Of a stretch of DNA of 64,000 nucleotides, positions 44,565-54,178 are shown piece after piece. A program made the position numbers and the translations under genes. The notes beneath the pieces were generated by a model. That model was given only the letters and a program-made list of their open reading frames with translations, searched no databases and was not told the origin of the DNA. Source of the DNA: Roseateles noduli (GTDB lineage Bacteria; Pseudomonadota; Gammaproteobacteria; Burkholderiales; Burkholderiaceae_C); NCBI GenBank assembly GCA_002205125.1, contig NIOE01000015.1, positions 124,001 through 188,000 on the forward strand. The letters run 5' to 3'. Position 1 is the stretch's first letter; each line of letters starts with the position of its first letter.

Positions 44565-44771
44565 CAGCCAGGTGCAGGCGTTCTTGGCGGCTTGCGCGTT
44601 GCTCTGGATGCCGACTTCCTGCGCGAGCAGCGTCCGCATGCGATGCGCGCATTGCTCGATGTGGCGCTTGTCGGGATGCCACGGTCCCGCCGCATCGCCG
44701 CTGCTCTGCAGGTTCGCGTTCTTGGTATAGACGACGCGCCAGAGCGTCTGTTTGAGGTCGCTGGCATTCAT
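44556..44771 (-). CDS. Hypothetical protein, 71 residues
   Basis: A small soluble protein beginning MNASDLKQTLWRVVYTKN and containing AGPWHPDKRHIEQCAHRMRT and a C-terminal NACTWLSA. It has two cysteines and a high share of polar residues, and codon use looks like real coding sequence. I do not recognise the family. It lies directly upstream of the second sulfur operon on the same strand, with the conserved element overlapping its stop, so it might be expressed separately. A longer frame from 44825 is open but has no better start. Confidence 0.55.
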   Translation of the reverse strand: MNASDLKQTLWRVVYTKNANLQSSGDAAGPWHPDKRHIEQCAHRMRTLLAQEVGIQSNAQAAKNACTWLSA

Positions 44772-44892
44772 GGGGCGCAGTATTCCGAAGCTCCCGGGCC
44801 CCACGCGAGAGGGCATCGTCCTCACCGCGTGTCAGGCGTTGCCCTACACGGCCTGCCCCGTCGGTGCGCCTGTGTCGAAGTCCTCGGTCCGA

Positions 44893-44978
44893 GTCGCCGG
44901 AAGGCGGGCCGGGGGGATGCGACCTGCGGTCAAGCCCCGCCAGCGTGGGAGCAGACCCCCGGCCCGCCTTCCGGCGAC
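44893..44978. repeat. 23-bp perfect inverted repeat with 40-base spacer
   Basis: The left arm (44893-44915, starting GTCGCCGGAAGGCGGGCC) and the right arm (44956-44978) are exact reverse complements over 23 bases. The 40-base loop (44916-44955) is GC rich. It lies in the intergenic space between the 71-residue ORF and the response regulator gene. There is no T run. It looks like a MITE/REP-like insertion or a very stable mRNA leader structure of the following gene. Confidence 0.85.
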
Positions 44979-45054
44979 GAGCCGTGTGCACCGTGAGGGC
45001 GCCCCGGGCTTGCCCCAAGCCAGTGCGCGCGGCCGGGCTGTTAATCTTCCATTC

Positions 45055-45759
45055 ATGAACCTGCTGCTCGCCGAAGACGACGCGATCCTGGCCGACGCCC
45101 TGTGCGAACAGATGCGTGCCAGCGGCTTCTCCGTGGAGCATGCGCCCAACGGCGCGGTGGCCCAGTACCTGCTCGCCAAGCAGCAATTCGACGTGGTGGT
45201 GCTGGATCTCGGCCTGCCGATGGTGGGCGGCATCGAGGTGCTGAGACAGCTGCGCCAGACCGATGCCTCCTTGCCGGTGCTGATCCTGACGGCGCTGGAC
45301 AGCCTGGAGGACCGGGTCGCCGGGCTCAACGCCGGCGCGGACGACTACCTCACCAAGCCGTTCGACTTCCCCGAGCTGGAGGCCCGCCTGCGCGCCCTGC
45401 TCCGTCGCAGCCGCGCGCTGAAGGCGAGCACCGAGCTGGGTCAGCTCAGCATGCAGCGCGAGACCCGCAGCGCGCAGGTGCGCGGCGAGATGCTGGAACT
45501 CAGCCCGCGCGAGTTCGACCTGCTCGACCTGCTGCTGACGCATCAAGGTCGCGTGATCACGAAGGAGCAGATCAACCAGGCCTGGTCGGGCGACCGCAAC
45601 GGGGCCTCCGCCGGCGCGGCAGGCACCGCCGACGGCGCCGCCGCCACCAACGCCGTCGAGGTCTACATCCACCGCCTGCGCCGCAAGCTCGAAGGCTCGC
45701 AGGTGGCCATCCGCACCGTGCGCGGCCTGGGCTACCTGCTGGAGCTGGAACGCGCCTGA
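45055..45759 (+). CDS. OmpR-family response regulator, TctD/QseB-like
   Basis: A 234-residue regulator. Receiver domain: acidic pair EDD at residues 7-9, phosphoacceptor D51 in VVVLDLGLP, and Lys in YLTKPFDFPE. The winged-helix domain (LSPREFDLLDLLLTHQGRV and NAVEVYIHRLRRKLEGSQV) is interrupted before the recognition helix by a Gly/Ala-rich insert of about 19 residues (NGASAGAAGTADGAA). That insert lies in the loop that normally contacts RNA polymerase. The kinase gene follows 14 bases later. The neighbouring porin and sugar ABC operon is the likely target, by position only. Confidence 0.9.
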   Translation: MNLLLAEDDAILADALCEQMRASGFSVEHAPNGAVAQYLLAKQQFDVVVLDLGLPMVGGIEVLRQLRQTDASLPVLILTALDSLEDRVAGLNAGADDYLTKPFDFPELEARLRALLRRSRALKASTELGQLSMQRETRSAQVRGEMLELSPREFDLLDLLLTHQGRVITKEQINQAWSGDRNGASAGAAGTADGAAATNAVEVYIHRLRRKLEGSQVAIRTVRGLGYLLELERA

Positions 45760-45773
45760 ACGCGCGCCCTCCG

Positions 45774-47303
45774 ATGGCCCCCGCCCGGTTTTCCCTCAAG
45801 CGGCAACTGCTGCTCTGGCTGCTGCTGCCGCAGATCGTTCTGTGGCTGGCCGGCGCGGTCTTCAGCTACCGCCTCGCCGGGCGCTACGCCAACGAGGCCG
45901 TGGACGCCACGCTGCTGCAGGCCACGCGCTCGCTCGCGCGCCAGGTCAAGCCGATGGGCAACGGCCTGCTGATCGACTTCCCGCGCGCCGCGCAGGACGT
46001 GCTCGAGGCCGACCCCAGCGACAAGCTGCTCTACACGGTCAGTTCGCCGCCGGGCAAGTTCATCCTCGGCAATCGCAACCTGCCCAGCCCGCCCGCGCAG
46101 CCCGCCAGCCCGCCGCTGGGCCAGGCCCAGTTCTACGACGGCGAGATCGACGCCGAGGAGGCGCGCACCGCCTCGCCCGTGCGCGTCGCCGCGCTCTACC
46201 TGCAGTTCGGCGAGAACCCCAAGGCCCAGCAGACCATGCTGGTGCAGGTCGCGCGCTCCAGCGCCAACCGCGAGCTGCTCGCGCGCCGGCTGCTGATCGA
46301 CACGATGCTGCCGCTGTCCCTGCTCATCGTGCTGATGAGCATGATCGTGTGGGCCGGCGTCGGCGCGGGCCTGGCGCCGATCGCGCGGCTGCGTCGCCTG
46401 GTCGAAGGCCGCAAGCCCAACGACCTGCGCCCCATCGAGCTCGACGCCGCGCCGCAGGAACTGCGCTCGCTCGCGCAGGCGATCAACGACCTGCTCGAAG
46501 CCGTGCGCCACAACGTGCAGGGCCAGCGCCGCTTCATCAGCGACGCCGCGCACCAGCTCCGCACGCCGCTGGCGGGCCTGAAGAGCCAGAGCGAACTCGC
46601 ACTGGCCGAAGCGCCGCCCGGGCCGCTCACGATGCGGCTGGCCCGCGTGCACGAGAGCGCCACGCGCAGCGCCCACCTGGTCAATCAGCTGCTGGCGCTC
46701 GCACGGACCGAGCCGGAGTCGCTGACGCGCCAGACGCCGGTGCGCTTCGACCTCGGCCGGCTGGCCCGCGAGGTCACCGCCGAGCTCGTGCCGCGCGCAC
46801 TCCAGCAGAACGTGGACCTGGGCTACGACGGCCCGGACTGCGATCCCGACTGCGCGTCCGCGTCGCAGCTCGAGGAGCCCCTCACCGTCCCCGGCGAGCC
46901 CGGCGCGCCCGGCCTCGCCGATGACCAGGAGGACAGGCCCGTCGAGGTCACCGGCATCCCGCTGCTGCTGCGCGAGGCGCTGGTCAACCTGGTCGACAAC
47001 GCCCTGCGCTACGCGGGCCGCGGCGCCCGCGTGACCGTGCAGGTGCAGCTGCACGCGGAGGGCGGCACCGACCGGGCCGAACTCGTCGTCACCGACAACG
47101 GCCCCGGCATTCCCGAGGACCTGCGGGAGCAGGTCTTCGAGCGCTTCTTCCGCGCCACCCACGAGGGCAACGGCTGCGGGCTCGGCCTGGCGATCGTCAA
47201 GGAGATCGTCGAGCGCCACGGCGGCCGCATCGCGCTCTCCGCGGCCCAGCCGCGCGGGCTGCGCGTGGCCATGAGCCTGCCCCTGGCCTCCTCAGCCGCC
47301 TGA
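45774..47303 (+). CDS. Sensor histidine kinase, TctE-like
   Basis: A 509-residue kinase with two membrane helices (about residues 12-32 and 180-205) around a TctE-type periplasmic domain with a proline-rich segment (LPSPPAQPASPP). HisKA: SDAAHQLRTPLAGLKSQ (H260). ATPase motifs: ALVNLVDNALRYAGRG, VVTDNGPGIPED and CGLGLAIVKEIV. An acidic Pro-rich insert of about 40 residues (CDPDCASASQLEEPLTVPGE and beyond) precedes the N box, longer than usual. TctE kinases sense citrate or other carboxylates in known cases. The ligand here is unknown. Confidence 0.9.
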   Translation: MAPARFSLKRQLLLWLLLPQIVLWLAGAVFSYRLAGRYANEAVDATLLQATRSLARQVKPMGNGLLIDFPRAAQDVLEADPSDKLLYTVSSPPGKFILGNRNLPSPPAQPASPPLGQAQFYDGEIDAEEARTASPVRVAALYLQFGENPKAQQTMLVQVARSSANRELLARRLLIDTMLPLSLLIVLMSMIVWAGVGAGLAPIARLRRLVEGRKPNDLRPIELDAAPQELRSLAQAINDLLEAVRHNVQGQRRFISDAAHQLRTPLAGLKSQSELALAEAPPGPLTMRLARVHESATRSAHLVNQLLALARTEPESLTRQTPVRFDLGRLAREVTAELVPRALQQNVDLGYDGPDCDPDCASASQLEEPLTVPGEPGAPGLADDQEDRPVEVTGIPLLLREALVNLVDNALRYAGRGARVTVQVQLHAEGGTDRAELVVTDNGPGIPEDLREQVFERFFRATHEGNGCGLGLAIVKEIVERHGGRIALSAAQPRGLRVAMSLPLASSAA

Positions 47304-47459
47304 GCCGCCTGAGCCGCCATCGCAGGACCGTCCTCGCAGGCCCAGCCACCGCAGCTGCTCCCTCGAACCTGCGCGCAGGACGCCCGTCCTGACGCACCAA
47401 GACCGTTCCGATGACACGCCATGCGCCCGGACGCGGCTCCCTTCATGCACCAGAACGCT

Positions 47460-47545
47460 AGTGGTAAGCACCAATATAGTTTCATTAATGAATTATTAAA
47501 GTTCAGCCCGCATGCAAGAAAGATAAACGTCCGATTAACGGCGGC
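47460..47545 (+). promoter_or_regulatory. AT-rich operator/promoter region of the porin-ABC operon
   Basis: An island of low GC in a GC-rich region, containing a perfect 12-base palindrome TTCATTAATGAA (47481-47492) followed at once by TTATTAAAG, and then AAGATAAACG and GATTAACGG further on. Palindrome and partial direct repeats of ATTA/TTAA fit binding of a response regulator or another dimeric regulator near the promoter. I cannot fix the -10 and -35 boxes. Confidence 0.5.
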
Positions 47546-47587
47546 ACGCCCGGAGCACCGTCGATCGGAGACAACCGGAGACTGAAC

Positions 47588-48787
47588 ATGACCCGCACCT
47601 CGCGCTTGCGCACCACCACGCTCTCGTCGCTCGCGACCGCCGCCGGCCTGCTGATGGCCGCCGGCTCCGCCCACGCCCTGGACTACACCGGCTACTTCCG
47701 CGCCGGCCCCGGCGGCACCACCAAGGGCGGCGCCAGCCGCGCCTGCTACGCCCTGCAGGGCGGCACGGCCGGCATGAAGTACCGCCTCGGCAACGAGTGC
47801 GACATCTACGGCGAGTTCCAGCTCGCCCAGGGCTTCAAGAAGGACGGCATCGACTACAAGGTCGTGCTGATGACGGACTACTACAACCCGCATTCGGACG
47901 CCGACGACACGAAGCAACTGCGCCTGGCGCAGATGTACGCCGAGGCCAAGGGCTTCGACTTCGCCCCCGAGGCCACCGTCTGGGCCGGCAAGGAACGCGG
48001 CCGCCGCGGCGACGTCCACATCGTCGACACCTACTTCACCGAGATGGCCGGCATCGGCGCCGGCTTCAAGGGCCTCAACGTCGGCCCGGGCAAGCTCGGC
48101 GTCGCGTACTACACCAACGACAAGGACAACAACCAGCGTCCGGCCCACCGCGGCAACGTCGAGTACGTGGACATCAACTCCAACACCGACGGCACGCTGG
48201 CCTTCTTCGGCACCGCCACCAAGTCGCAGTTCGCCGGCGGCACCAACGGCTGGGGCCTGACCGCCAAGCACGTCCAGGCCAAGCTGTTCGGCTCCGACTT
48301 CAACAACGTGCTGTGGGTGCAGTACGCCCAGGGCTCCACCGGCCTGAACTCCAACTTCGGCAACCAGACCGACACCTCCGCGGCCAAGAAGTTCCGCGTC
48401 GTCGAATCGGTGAACTTCCAGCAGGGCGCCTGGGGCGGCATGGGCATGCTGCTGTGGGCCAACGAGAAGGACAACGCCGGCAAGGCCACGGTGTCCACCT
48501 CCGTCGGCGGTCGCCTGTCCTACGGCGTGACCCGCAACTTCAAGCTGCTGGGCGAAGCCGGCGTGTCGCAGTACAAGCCCGACGGCGGCCAGCGCGCGCG
48601 CCTGACCAAGGTGACCTTCGCCCCCACGCTGTCCACCGGCCCGGCGCTGATGGACCGACCCGAGTTCCGCCTCTACGTCACCCACGCCAAGTGGAACAAG
48701 GCCGCGGGCAACATCACCGGCGTGGACGGCTACGCCGGCGAAACCTCGGGCACCAGCTTCGGTGCCCAGGTCGAAGTCTGGTTCTGA
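47588..48787 (+). CDS. LamB/maltoporin-family carbohydrate porin
   Basis: A 399-residue outer-membrane porin. Signal peptide residues 1-30 (LLMAAGSAHA end). The mature start LDYTGYFRAGPGGTTKGG is the LamB opening. VWAGKERGRRGDVHIVDTYF is the counterpart of the LamB segment around VWAGKRFYQR and DIHIID. The last residues FGAQVEVWF end in the aromatic residue needed for barrel assembly. GGAG sites lie in front of the ATG. It is first in line before the sugar ABC genes and would admit the sugar across the outer membrane. Maltodextrin or glucose are possible. Confidence 0.9.
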   Translation: MTRTSRLRTTTLSSLATAAGLLMAAGSAHALDYTGYFRAGPGGTTKGGASRACYALQGGTAGMKYRLGNECDIYGEFQLAQGFKKDGIDYKVVLMTDYYNPHSDADDTKQLRLAQMYAEAKGFDFAPEATVWAGKERGRRGDVHIVDTYFTEMAGIGAGFKGLNVGPGKLGVAYYTNDKDNNQRPAHRGNVEYVDINSNTDGTLAFFGTATKSQFAGGTNGWGLTAKHVQAKLFGSDFNNVLWVQYAQGSTGLNSNFGNQTDTSAAKKFRVVESVNFQQGAWGGMGMLLWANEKDNAGKATVSTSVGGRLSYGVTRNFKLLGEAGVSQYKPDGGQRARLTKVTFAPTLSTGPALMDRPEFRLYVTHAKWNKAAGNITGVDGYAGETSGTSFGAQVEVWF

Positions 48788-48916
48788 CGCCTGAACCCGG
48801 TCGGAAGAGGTCCGGGAGCGCCGGTCGCCCCGCCTCATCCGACATCCCATGACAACATCGCAGACGACGGTCGACGCAAGTCCCGACCCTTTTCCCGCAG
48901 AGATGGAGACAACCGA

Positions 48917-50170
48917 ATGATGAAGCTCAAGCAACTGTCCCAGGCCGCCGCGCTGTGCGCGCTGATGGCCGCCGGCGCGGCCCAGGCCGGCGAGGTCGAG
49001 GTCCTGCACTGGTGGACCAGCGGCGGCGAGGCCAAGGCGGCCACCGCGCTGAAGGCCACGCTGCAGAAGCAGGGTCACACCTGGAAGGACTTCGCGGTCG
49101 CCGGCGGCGGCGGCGACTCCGCCATGACGGTGCTGAAGTCGCGCGTGGTCTCGGGCAACGCCCCGGCCGCCGCGCAGATCAAGGGCCCGTCCCTGCAGGA
49201 ATGGGCCGCCGAAGGCGTGCTGACCAACGTCGACGCGGTCGCCAAGGCCGGCAAGTGGGACGAGGTGATCCCGCCCGTGGTCGCCAACATCATGAAGTAC
49301 CAGGGCCACTACATCGCCGCGCCGGTCAACGTGCACCGCGTGAACTGGCTGTGGGTCAATCCTGAAGCGCTGAAGAAGGCGGGCGCCAAGCTGCCCACGA
49401 CCTGGGACGAGTTCTTCGTCACCGCCGAGGCGCTGAAGAAGGCCGGCCTGATCCCCGTGGCGCACGGCGGCCAGAACTGGCAGGACTTCACCACCTTCGA
49501 GGCGGTCGCCCTGGGCGTGGGCGGCACCGACTTCTACAAGAAGGCGCTGGTGCAGCTGGACCCGGCCACGCTGACCGGTCCGCAGATGGAGAAGGTGCTG
49601 ACCACCTTCAAGCGCATCAAGGACTACACCGACAAGAACGCGTCGGGCCGCGACTGGAACCTGGCCACCGCGATGGTGATCAAGGGCGAGGCCGGCATGC
49701 AGATCATGGGCGACTGGGCCAAGGGCGAGTGGGTCGCCGCGGGCAAGACGCCGGGCAAGGACGTGCTGTGCGTCGCCGCCCCGGGCACGCAGAAGGCCTT
49801 CACCTTCAACATCGACTCCTTCGCGCTGTTCAAGCTGAAGAACGCCGCCAACGAGAAGGCCCAGCAGGACCTGGCCACCGCGATCATGTCGCCGGACTTC
49901 CAGGAACTGTTCAACCTGAACAAGGGCTCGATCCCGGTGCGCACCGGCATGAAGATGGACAAGTTCGACGACTGCGCCAAGCAGTCCGCCGCGGACTTCG
50001 CCGCCGACGCCAAGACCGGCACCCTGGTGCCCTCCATCGCCCACGGCATGGCTGTGCCCGCCGCGGCCGAAGGCGCGATGAAGGACGTCGTGAGCCAGTT
50101 CTGGAACAGCGACAAGATGACGGCCAAGGACGCGCAGGCGAAGCTGGCCTCGGCCGCCAAGACGAAGTAA
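48917..50170 (+). CDS. gtsA: Sugar ABC transporter periplasmic binding protein, GtsA-type
   Basis: A 417-residue binding protein with a signal peptide (cleavage near AAQAGEVE). It belongs to the glucose/mannose GtsA group: [11 protein letters not shown] at the mature start, [41 protein letters not shown] and VPSIAHGMA. These contain Trp, Lys and His positions known to contact glucose in Pseudomonas GtsA homologues. The orphan protein at 17699 is its paralogue. It is first of four genes of the ABC transporter, and a perfect hairpin after its stop may protect its mRNA. Confidence 0.93.
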   Translation: MMKLKQLSQAAALCALMAAGAAQAGEVEVLHWWTSGGEAKAATALKATLQKQGHTWKDFAVAGGGGDSAMTVLKSRVVSGNAPAAAQIKGPSLQEWAAEGVLTNVDAVAKAGKWDEVIPPVVANIMKYQGHYIAAPVNVHRVNWLWVNPEALKKAGAKLPTTWDEFFVTAEALKKAGLIPVAHGGQNWQDFTTFEAVALGVGGTDFYKKALVQLDPATLTGPQMEKVLTTFKRIKDYTDKNASGRDWNLATAMVIKGEAGMQIMGDWAKGEWVAAGKTPGKDVLCVAAPGTQKAFTFNIDSFALFKLKNAANEKAQQDLATAIMSPDFQELFNLNKGSIPVRTGMKMDKFDDCAKQSAADFAADAKTGTLVPSIAHGMAVPAAAEGAMKDVVSQFWNSDKMTAKDAQAKLASAAKTK

Positions 50171-50180
50171 TCGTCACAGG

Positions 50181-50209
50181 CGTCGCCGGTGTTGCCGAGG
50201 TCGGCGACG
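50181..50209 (+). promoter_or_regulatory. Intercistronic hairpin after the binding protein gene
   Basis: CGTCGCCG and CGGCGACG are perfect 8-base arms around a 13-base loop, 11 bases after the gtsA stop and 110 bases before the first permease. Hairpins in this position commonly stabilise the binding-protein mRNA relative to the permeases, as between malE and malF. Confidence 0.5.
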
Positions 50210-50318
50210 TCGGCGGCGCCGGCCCCGAGGGGGCGGACCGACCGCACCGGCCGGACCTCCCCCGCTCCGTTTCCCCGACGCGCCGTCCGCGGCGCGTTCC
50301 TCAGGTCCGCTCCTCCGC

Positions 50319-51197
50319 ATGTCCGCTTCCCGAGCCCCCCGCAGTCCCTGGCTTCCCAAGCTGGTGGTCGCGCCGACCTTCCTCGTCTCCTTCCTGTTCA
50401 TCTACGGCCTGATGGCGTGGAACGGCTACCTGTCGCTGTCCGCGTCGCGGCTGCTGCCGAACTACGAGTTCGTCGGCCTGGACCAGTACCGCGCGCTGTT
50501 CGACAACGAGCGCTGGTGGCTGGCGCTGACCAACCTGGGCATCTTCGGCGCGCTGTTCATCGGCGGCGCGATGGCCGTGGGCCTGCTGCTGGCCATCCTG
50601 CTGGATCAGAAGATCCGCGGCGAAGGCGTGCTGCGCACGGTGTACCTGTACCCGATGGCGCTGTCCTTCATCGTGACGGGCACGGCGTGGAAGTGGATCC
50701 TCAACCCGGGCCTGGGCATCGAGCACCTGATGCAGCAGTGGGGCTTCGAGAACTTCAGCTTCGGCTGGCTGGTCGATCCGGACATGGCGATCTACTGCGT
50801 CGTCATCGCCGGCGTGTGGCAGTCCGCGGGCTTCGTGATGGCGCTGTTCCTGGCGGGACTGCGCGGCATCGACGATTCGATCATCAAGGCCGCGCAGGTC
50901 GACGGCGCCTCGCTGCCGCGCATCTACTGGCGCATCATCATCCCGACGCTGCGGCCGGTGTTCTTCTCAACGCTGATGGTCGTGGCGCACATCGCCATCA
51001 AGAGCTTCGACCTCGTGATGGCGCTGACCGCGGGCGGCCCCGGATACGCCACCGACCTGCCGGCGACCTTCATGTACACGATGGCGTTCTCGCGCGGCCA
51101 GATCGGCCTGGGCGCGGCCAGCGCCACGGTGATGCTGGCCACGATCGCGGCCATCGTCGTTCCTTATCTCTATTCCGAGCTCCGCTCGAAGAAGTAA
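50319..51197 (+). CDS. gtsB: Sugar ABC transporter permease, GtsB-type
   Basis: A 292-residue permease of the MalF/UgpA type with six helices. The contact loop is IKAAQVDGASLPRIYWRIIIPTLRPVF (given here in outline, EAA-type motif near residue 188). Other family sequences are VAPTFLVSFLFIYGLMAWNGYLS and MYTMAFSRGQIGLGAAS. The gene is followed 16 bases later by the second permease. Confidence 0.93.
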   Translation: MSASRAPRSPWLPKLVVAPTFLVSFLFIYGLMAWNGYLSLSASRLLPNYEFVGLDQYRALFDNERWWLALTNLGIFGALFIGGAMAVGLLLAILLDQKIRGEGVLRTVYLYPMALSFIVTGTAWKWILNPGLGIEHLMQQWGFENFSFGWLVDPDMAIYCVVIAGVWQSAGFVMALFLAGLRGIDDSIIKAAQVDGASLPRIYWRIIIPTLRPVFFSTLMVVAHIAIKSFDLVMALTAGGPGYATDLPATFMYTMAFSRGQIGLGAASATVMLATIAAIVVPYLYSELRSKK

Positions 51198-51213
51198 CCC
51201 CGGGCGCCGCGAC

Positions 51214-52113
51214 ATGAGTACCCTCTCCTCCCCTTCCGGTCCTCCCTCCTCCGGGGGATCCCGCAGCCTCACCGTGCAGCGCCTGCTGCTGTGGGCCGTG
51301 CTGCTGGTCTTCGCCTTCTTCTTCCTGCTGCCGCTGTACGTGATGGTCAGCACCTCGCTCAAGGGCATGGACGAGGTGCGCAACGGCACCCTGCTGTCGG
51401 TGCCGCTGGCGCCGTCGCTGGACGCGTGGTCCAAGGCCTGGACCAGCGCCTGCACCGGCACCGACTGCGGCGGGCTCAAGCCCTTCTTCATGAACTCGGT
51501 GCTGATGGTGGTGCCGGCGGTGCTGATCTCCACCGCGCTGGGCGCGATCAACGGCTACGTGCTGACCAAGTGGCGCTTCCGCGGCAGCGAGCTGCTGTTC
51601 GGGCTGCTGCTCTTCGGCGTGTTCATGCCCATGCAGGTCGTGCTGCTGCCGATGAGCCAGGTGCTGGGCACGCTGGGCATCGCCAGCTCGGTGTGGGGCC
51701 TGATCCTGGTCCACATCCTGGCCGGCATGCCGTCCACCACGCTGTTCTTCCGCAACTACTACGCCGGCCTGCCCGACGAACTGATCAAGGCGGCGACGCT
51801 GGACGGCGCCTCCTTCTTCCAGATCTTCTGGCGCATCGTCGTGCCGCTGTCCACGCCCATCCTGGTCGTGACGCTGATCTGGCAGTTCACCTCGATCTGG
51901 AACGACTTCCTGTACGGGGTGGTGTTCTCCGGGGCCGACAGCAAGCCGATCACGGTCGGGCTGAACAACCTGGCCAACACGTCCAGCTCGGTCAAGGAAT
52001 ACAACGTGGACATGGCCGCGGCGCTGATCGCCGCGCTGCCGACGCTCGTGGTCTACGTGGTCGCGGGCAAGTATTTCGTGCGCGGGCTGACCGCCGGCGC
52101 CGTCAAGGGTTAA
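51214..52113 (+). CDS. gtsC: Sugar ABC transporter permease, GtsC-type
   Basis: A 299-residue permease of the MalG/UgpE type. Features are FAFFFLLPLYVMVSTSLKGMDE, LFGVFMPMQVVLLPMSQVLG, the EAA loop LPDELIKAATLDGASFFQIF, and the C-terminal FTSIWNDFLYGVVFSG. An insertion with two cysteines (SACTGTDCGGLKPFF) in the first periplasmic loop is typical of this group. Codes for the second half of the membrane channel and ends 12 bases before the ATPase gene. Confidence 0.93.
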   Translation: MSTLSSPSGPPSSGGSRSLTVQRLLLWAVLLVFAFFFLLPLYVMVSTSLKGMDEVRNGTLLSVPLAPSLDAWSKAWTSACTGTDCGGLKPFFMNSVLMVVPAVLISTALGAINGYVLTKWRFRGSELLFGLLLFGVFMPMQVVLLPMSQVLGTLGIASSVWGLILVHILAGMPSTTLFFRNYYAGLPDELIKAATLDGASFFQIFWRIVVPLSTPILVVTLIWQFTSIWNDFLYGVVFSGADSKPITVGLNNLANTSSSVKEYNVDMAAALIAALPTLVVYVVAGKYFVRGLTAGAVKG

Positions 52114-52125
52114 GAGGAGTCAAGC

Positions 52126-53205
<1,080 letters not shown>

Positions 53206-54178
53206 TGCCGCGGGCGGGGCCGGGAGGCCTCACCCGCAGCCAGATCGTCTGCGCCACGAGCACCACGGCCAGCCCCAGCGCGATCCAGGCCGAGCCGTCG
53301 GACCCTGACATCGGCGAGGCGGTCTGCTTCACGTACACGCCGATCAGGCCCCAGACGGCGGCGCCGGCATAACCGAGCGCCGCAGGGCCGGTGCCGGGCG
53401 CGTGCAGGCGCGCGTTCGCGACCAGCAGCAGCAAGGCGGCCAGCGCCCATAGGACCAGCGTCCAGGGCAACTGGTCCTGCGTCGGCAGCACCTGCGCGGC
53501 GACAACGGTCTGCGCGGTGTCCAGGAACGCGGCCAGCGACAACCAGCCCGCATGCAGCGCCAGCGGGAACACCGCCAGCCAGGACTGCGCGCCGCGCGGC
53601 ATCGCGCGCGCCACCAGCATCAGCGCCCACAGCAGGCTCGCCAGCGCCGCCCAGATGACGGCCAGCGCCAGCCCGAACCACTGCTGGGAGAACACGATCA
53701 TCCAGCTCGCGGTCAGCCCGAAGCCGATGACGACCAGCCAGTGGCAGCGGTGGGAATCACGGTGCCCCTCGCGGTCCGGCACCGGCTGGCCGCGCAGCAG
53801 CCACACGGCGAAGACCAGGTCGAGCAGGAAGATCACCCCCCAGATCGAGAAGGCATAGCCGTCGGCGACGAGCAGCGTCGGGAAACGGTCGGAAATGGCG
53901 CCGTTGTCCGGGCCGAAGACGCCGCGCTGCGACGCCCAGGCCACCAGGGGCATGGCCAGCGCGCTGAGGATGACGAGGATCTGGAGCATGACCCCTCATG
54001 GGCAAGGCACATGCCTCCGGCAAGCCGTGCGGTCTCGCAGAAGACTCCGGAATGCCAAGCGCGGGCTCTCCACGGCTCAGGGGGCGTCCCTCCGGGAACC
54101 CCCAGAACCATTCCGGCCCCACAAGCGTTCGCTGACCTCGCGCCTGCGATTGCCGCAGCGGCCGCCGATCCACTGTTA

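Noticed and set aside
47009-50044. A 1011-residue reading frame on the minus strand
   Set aside because: It covers the porin and binding-protein genes in antisense and has no domains; both sense genes have signal peptides and family motifs.
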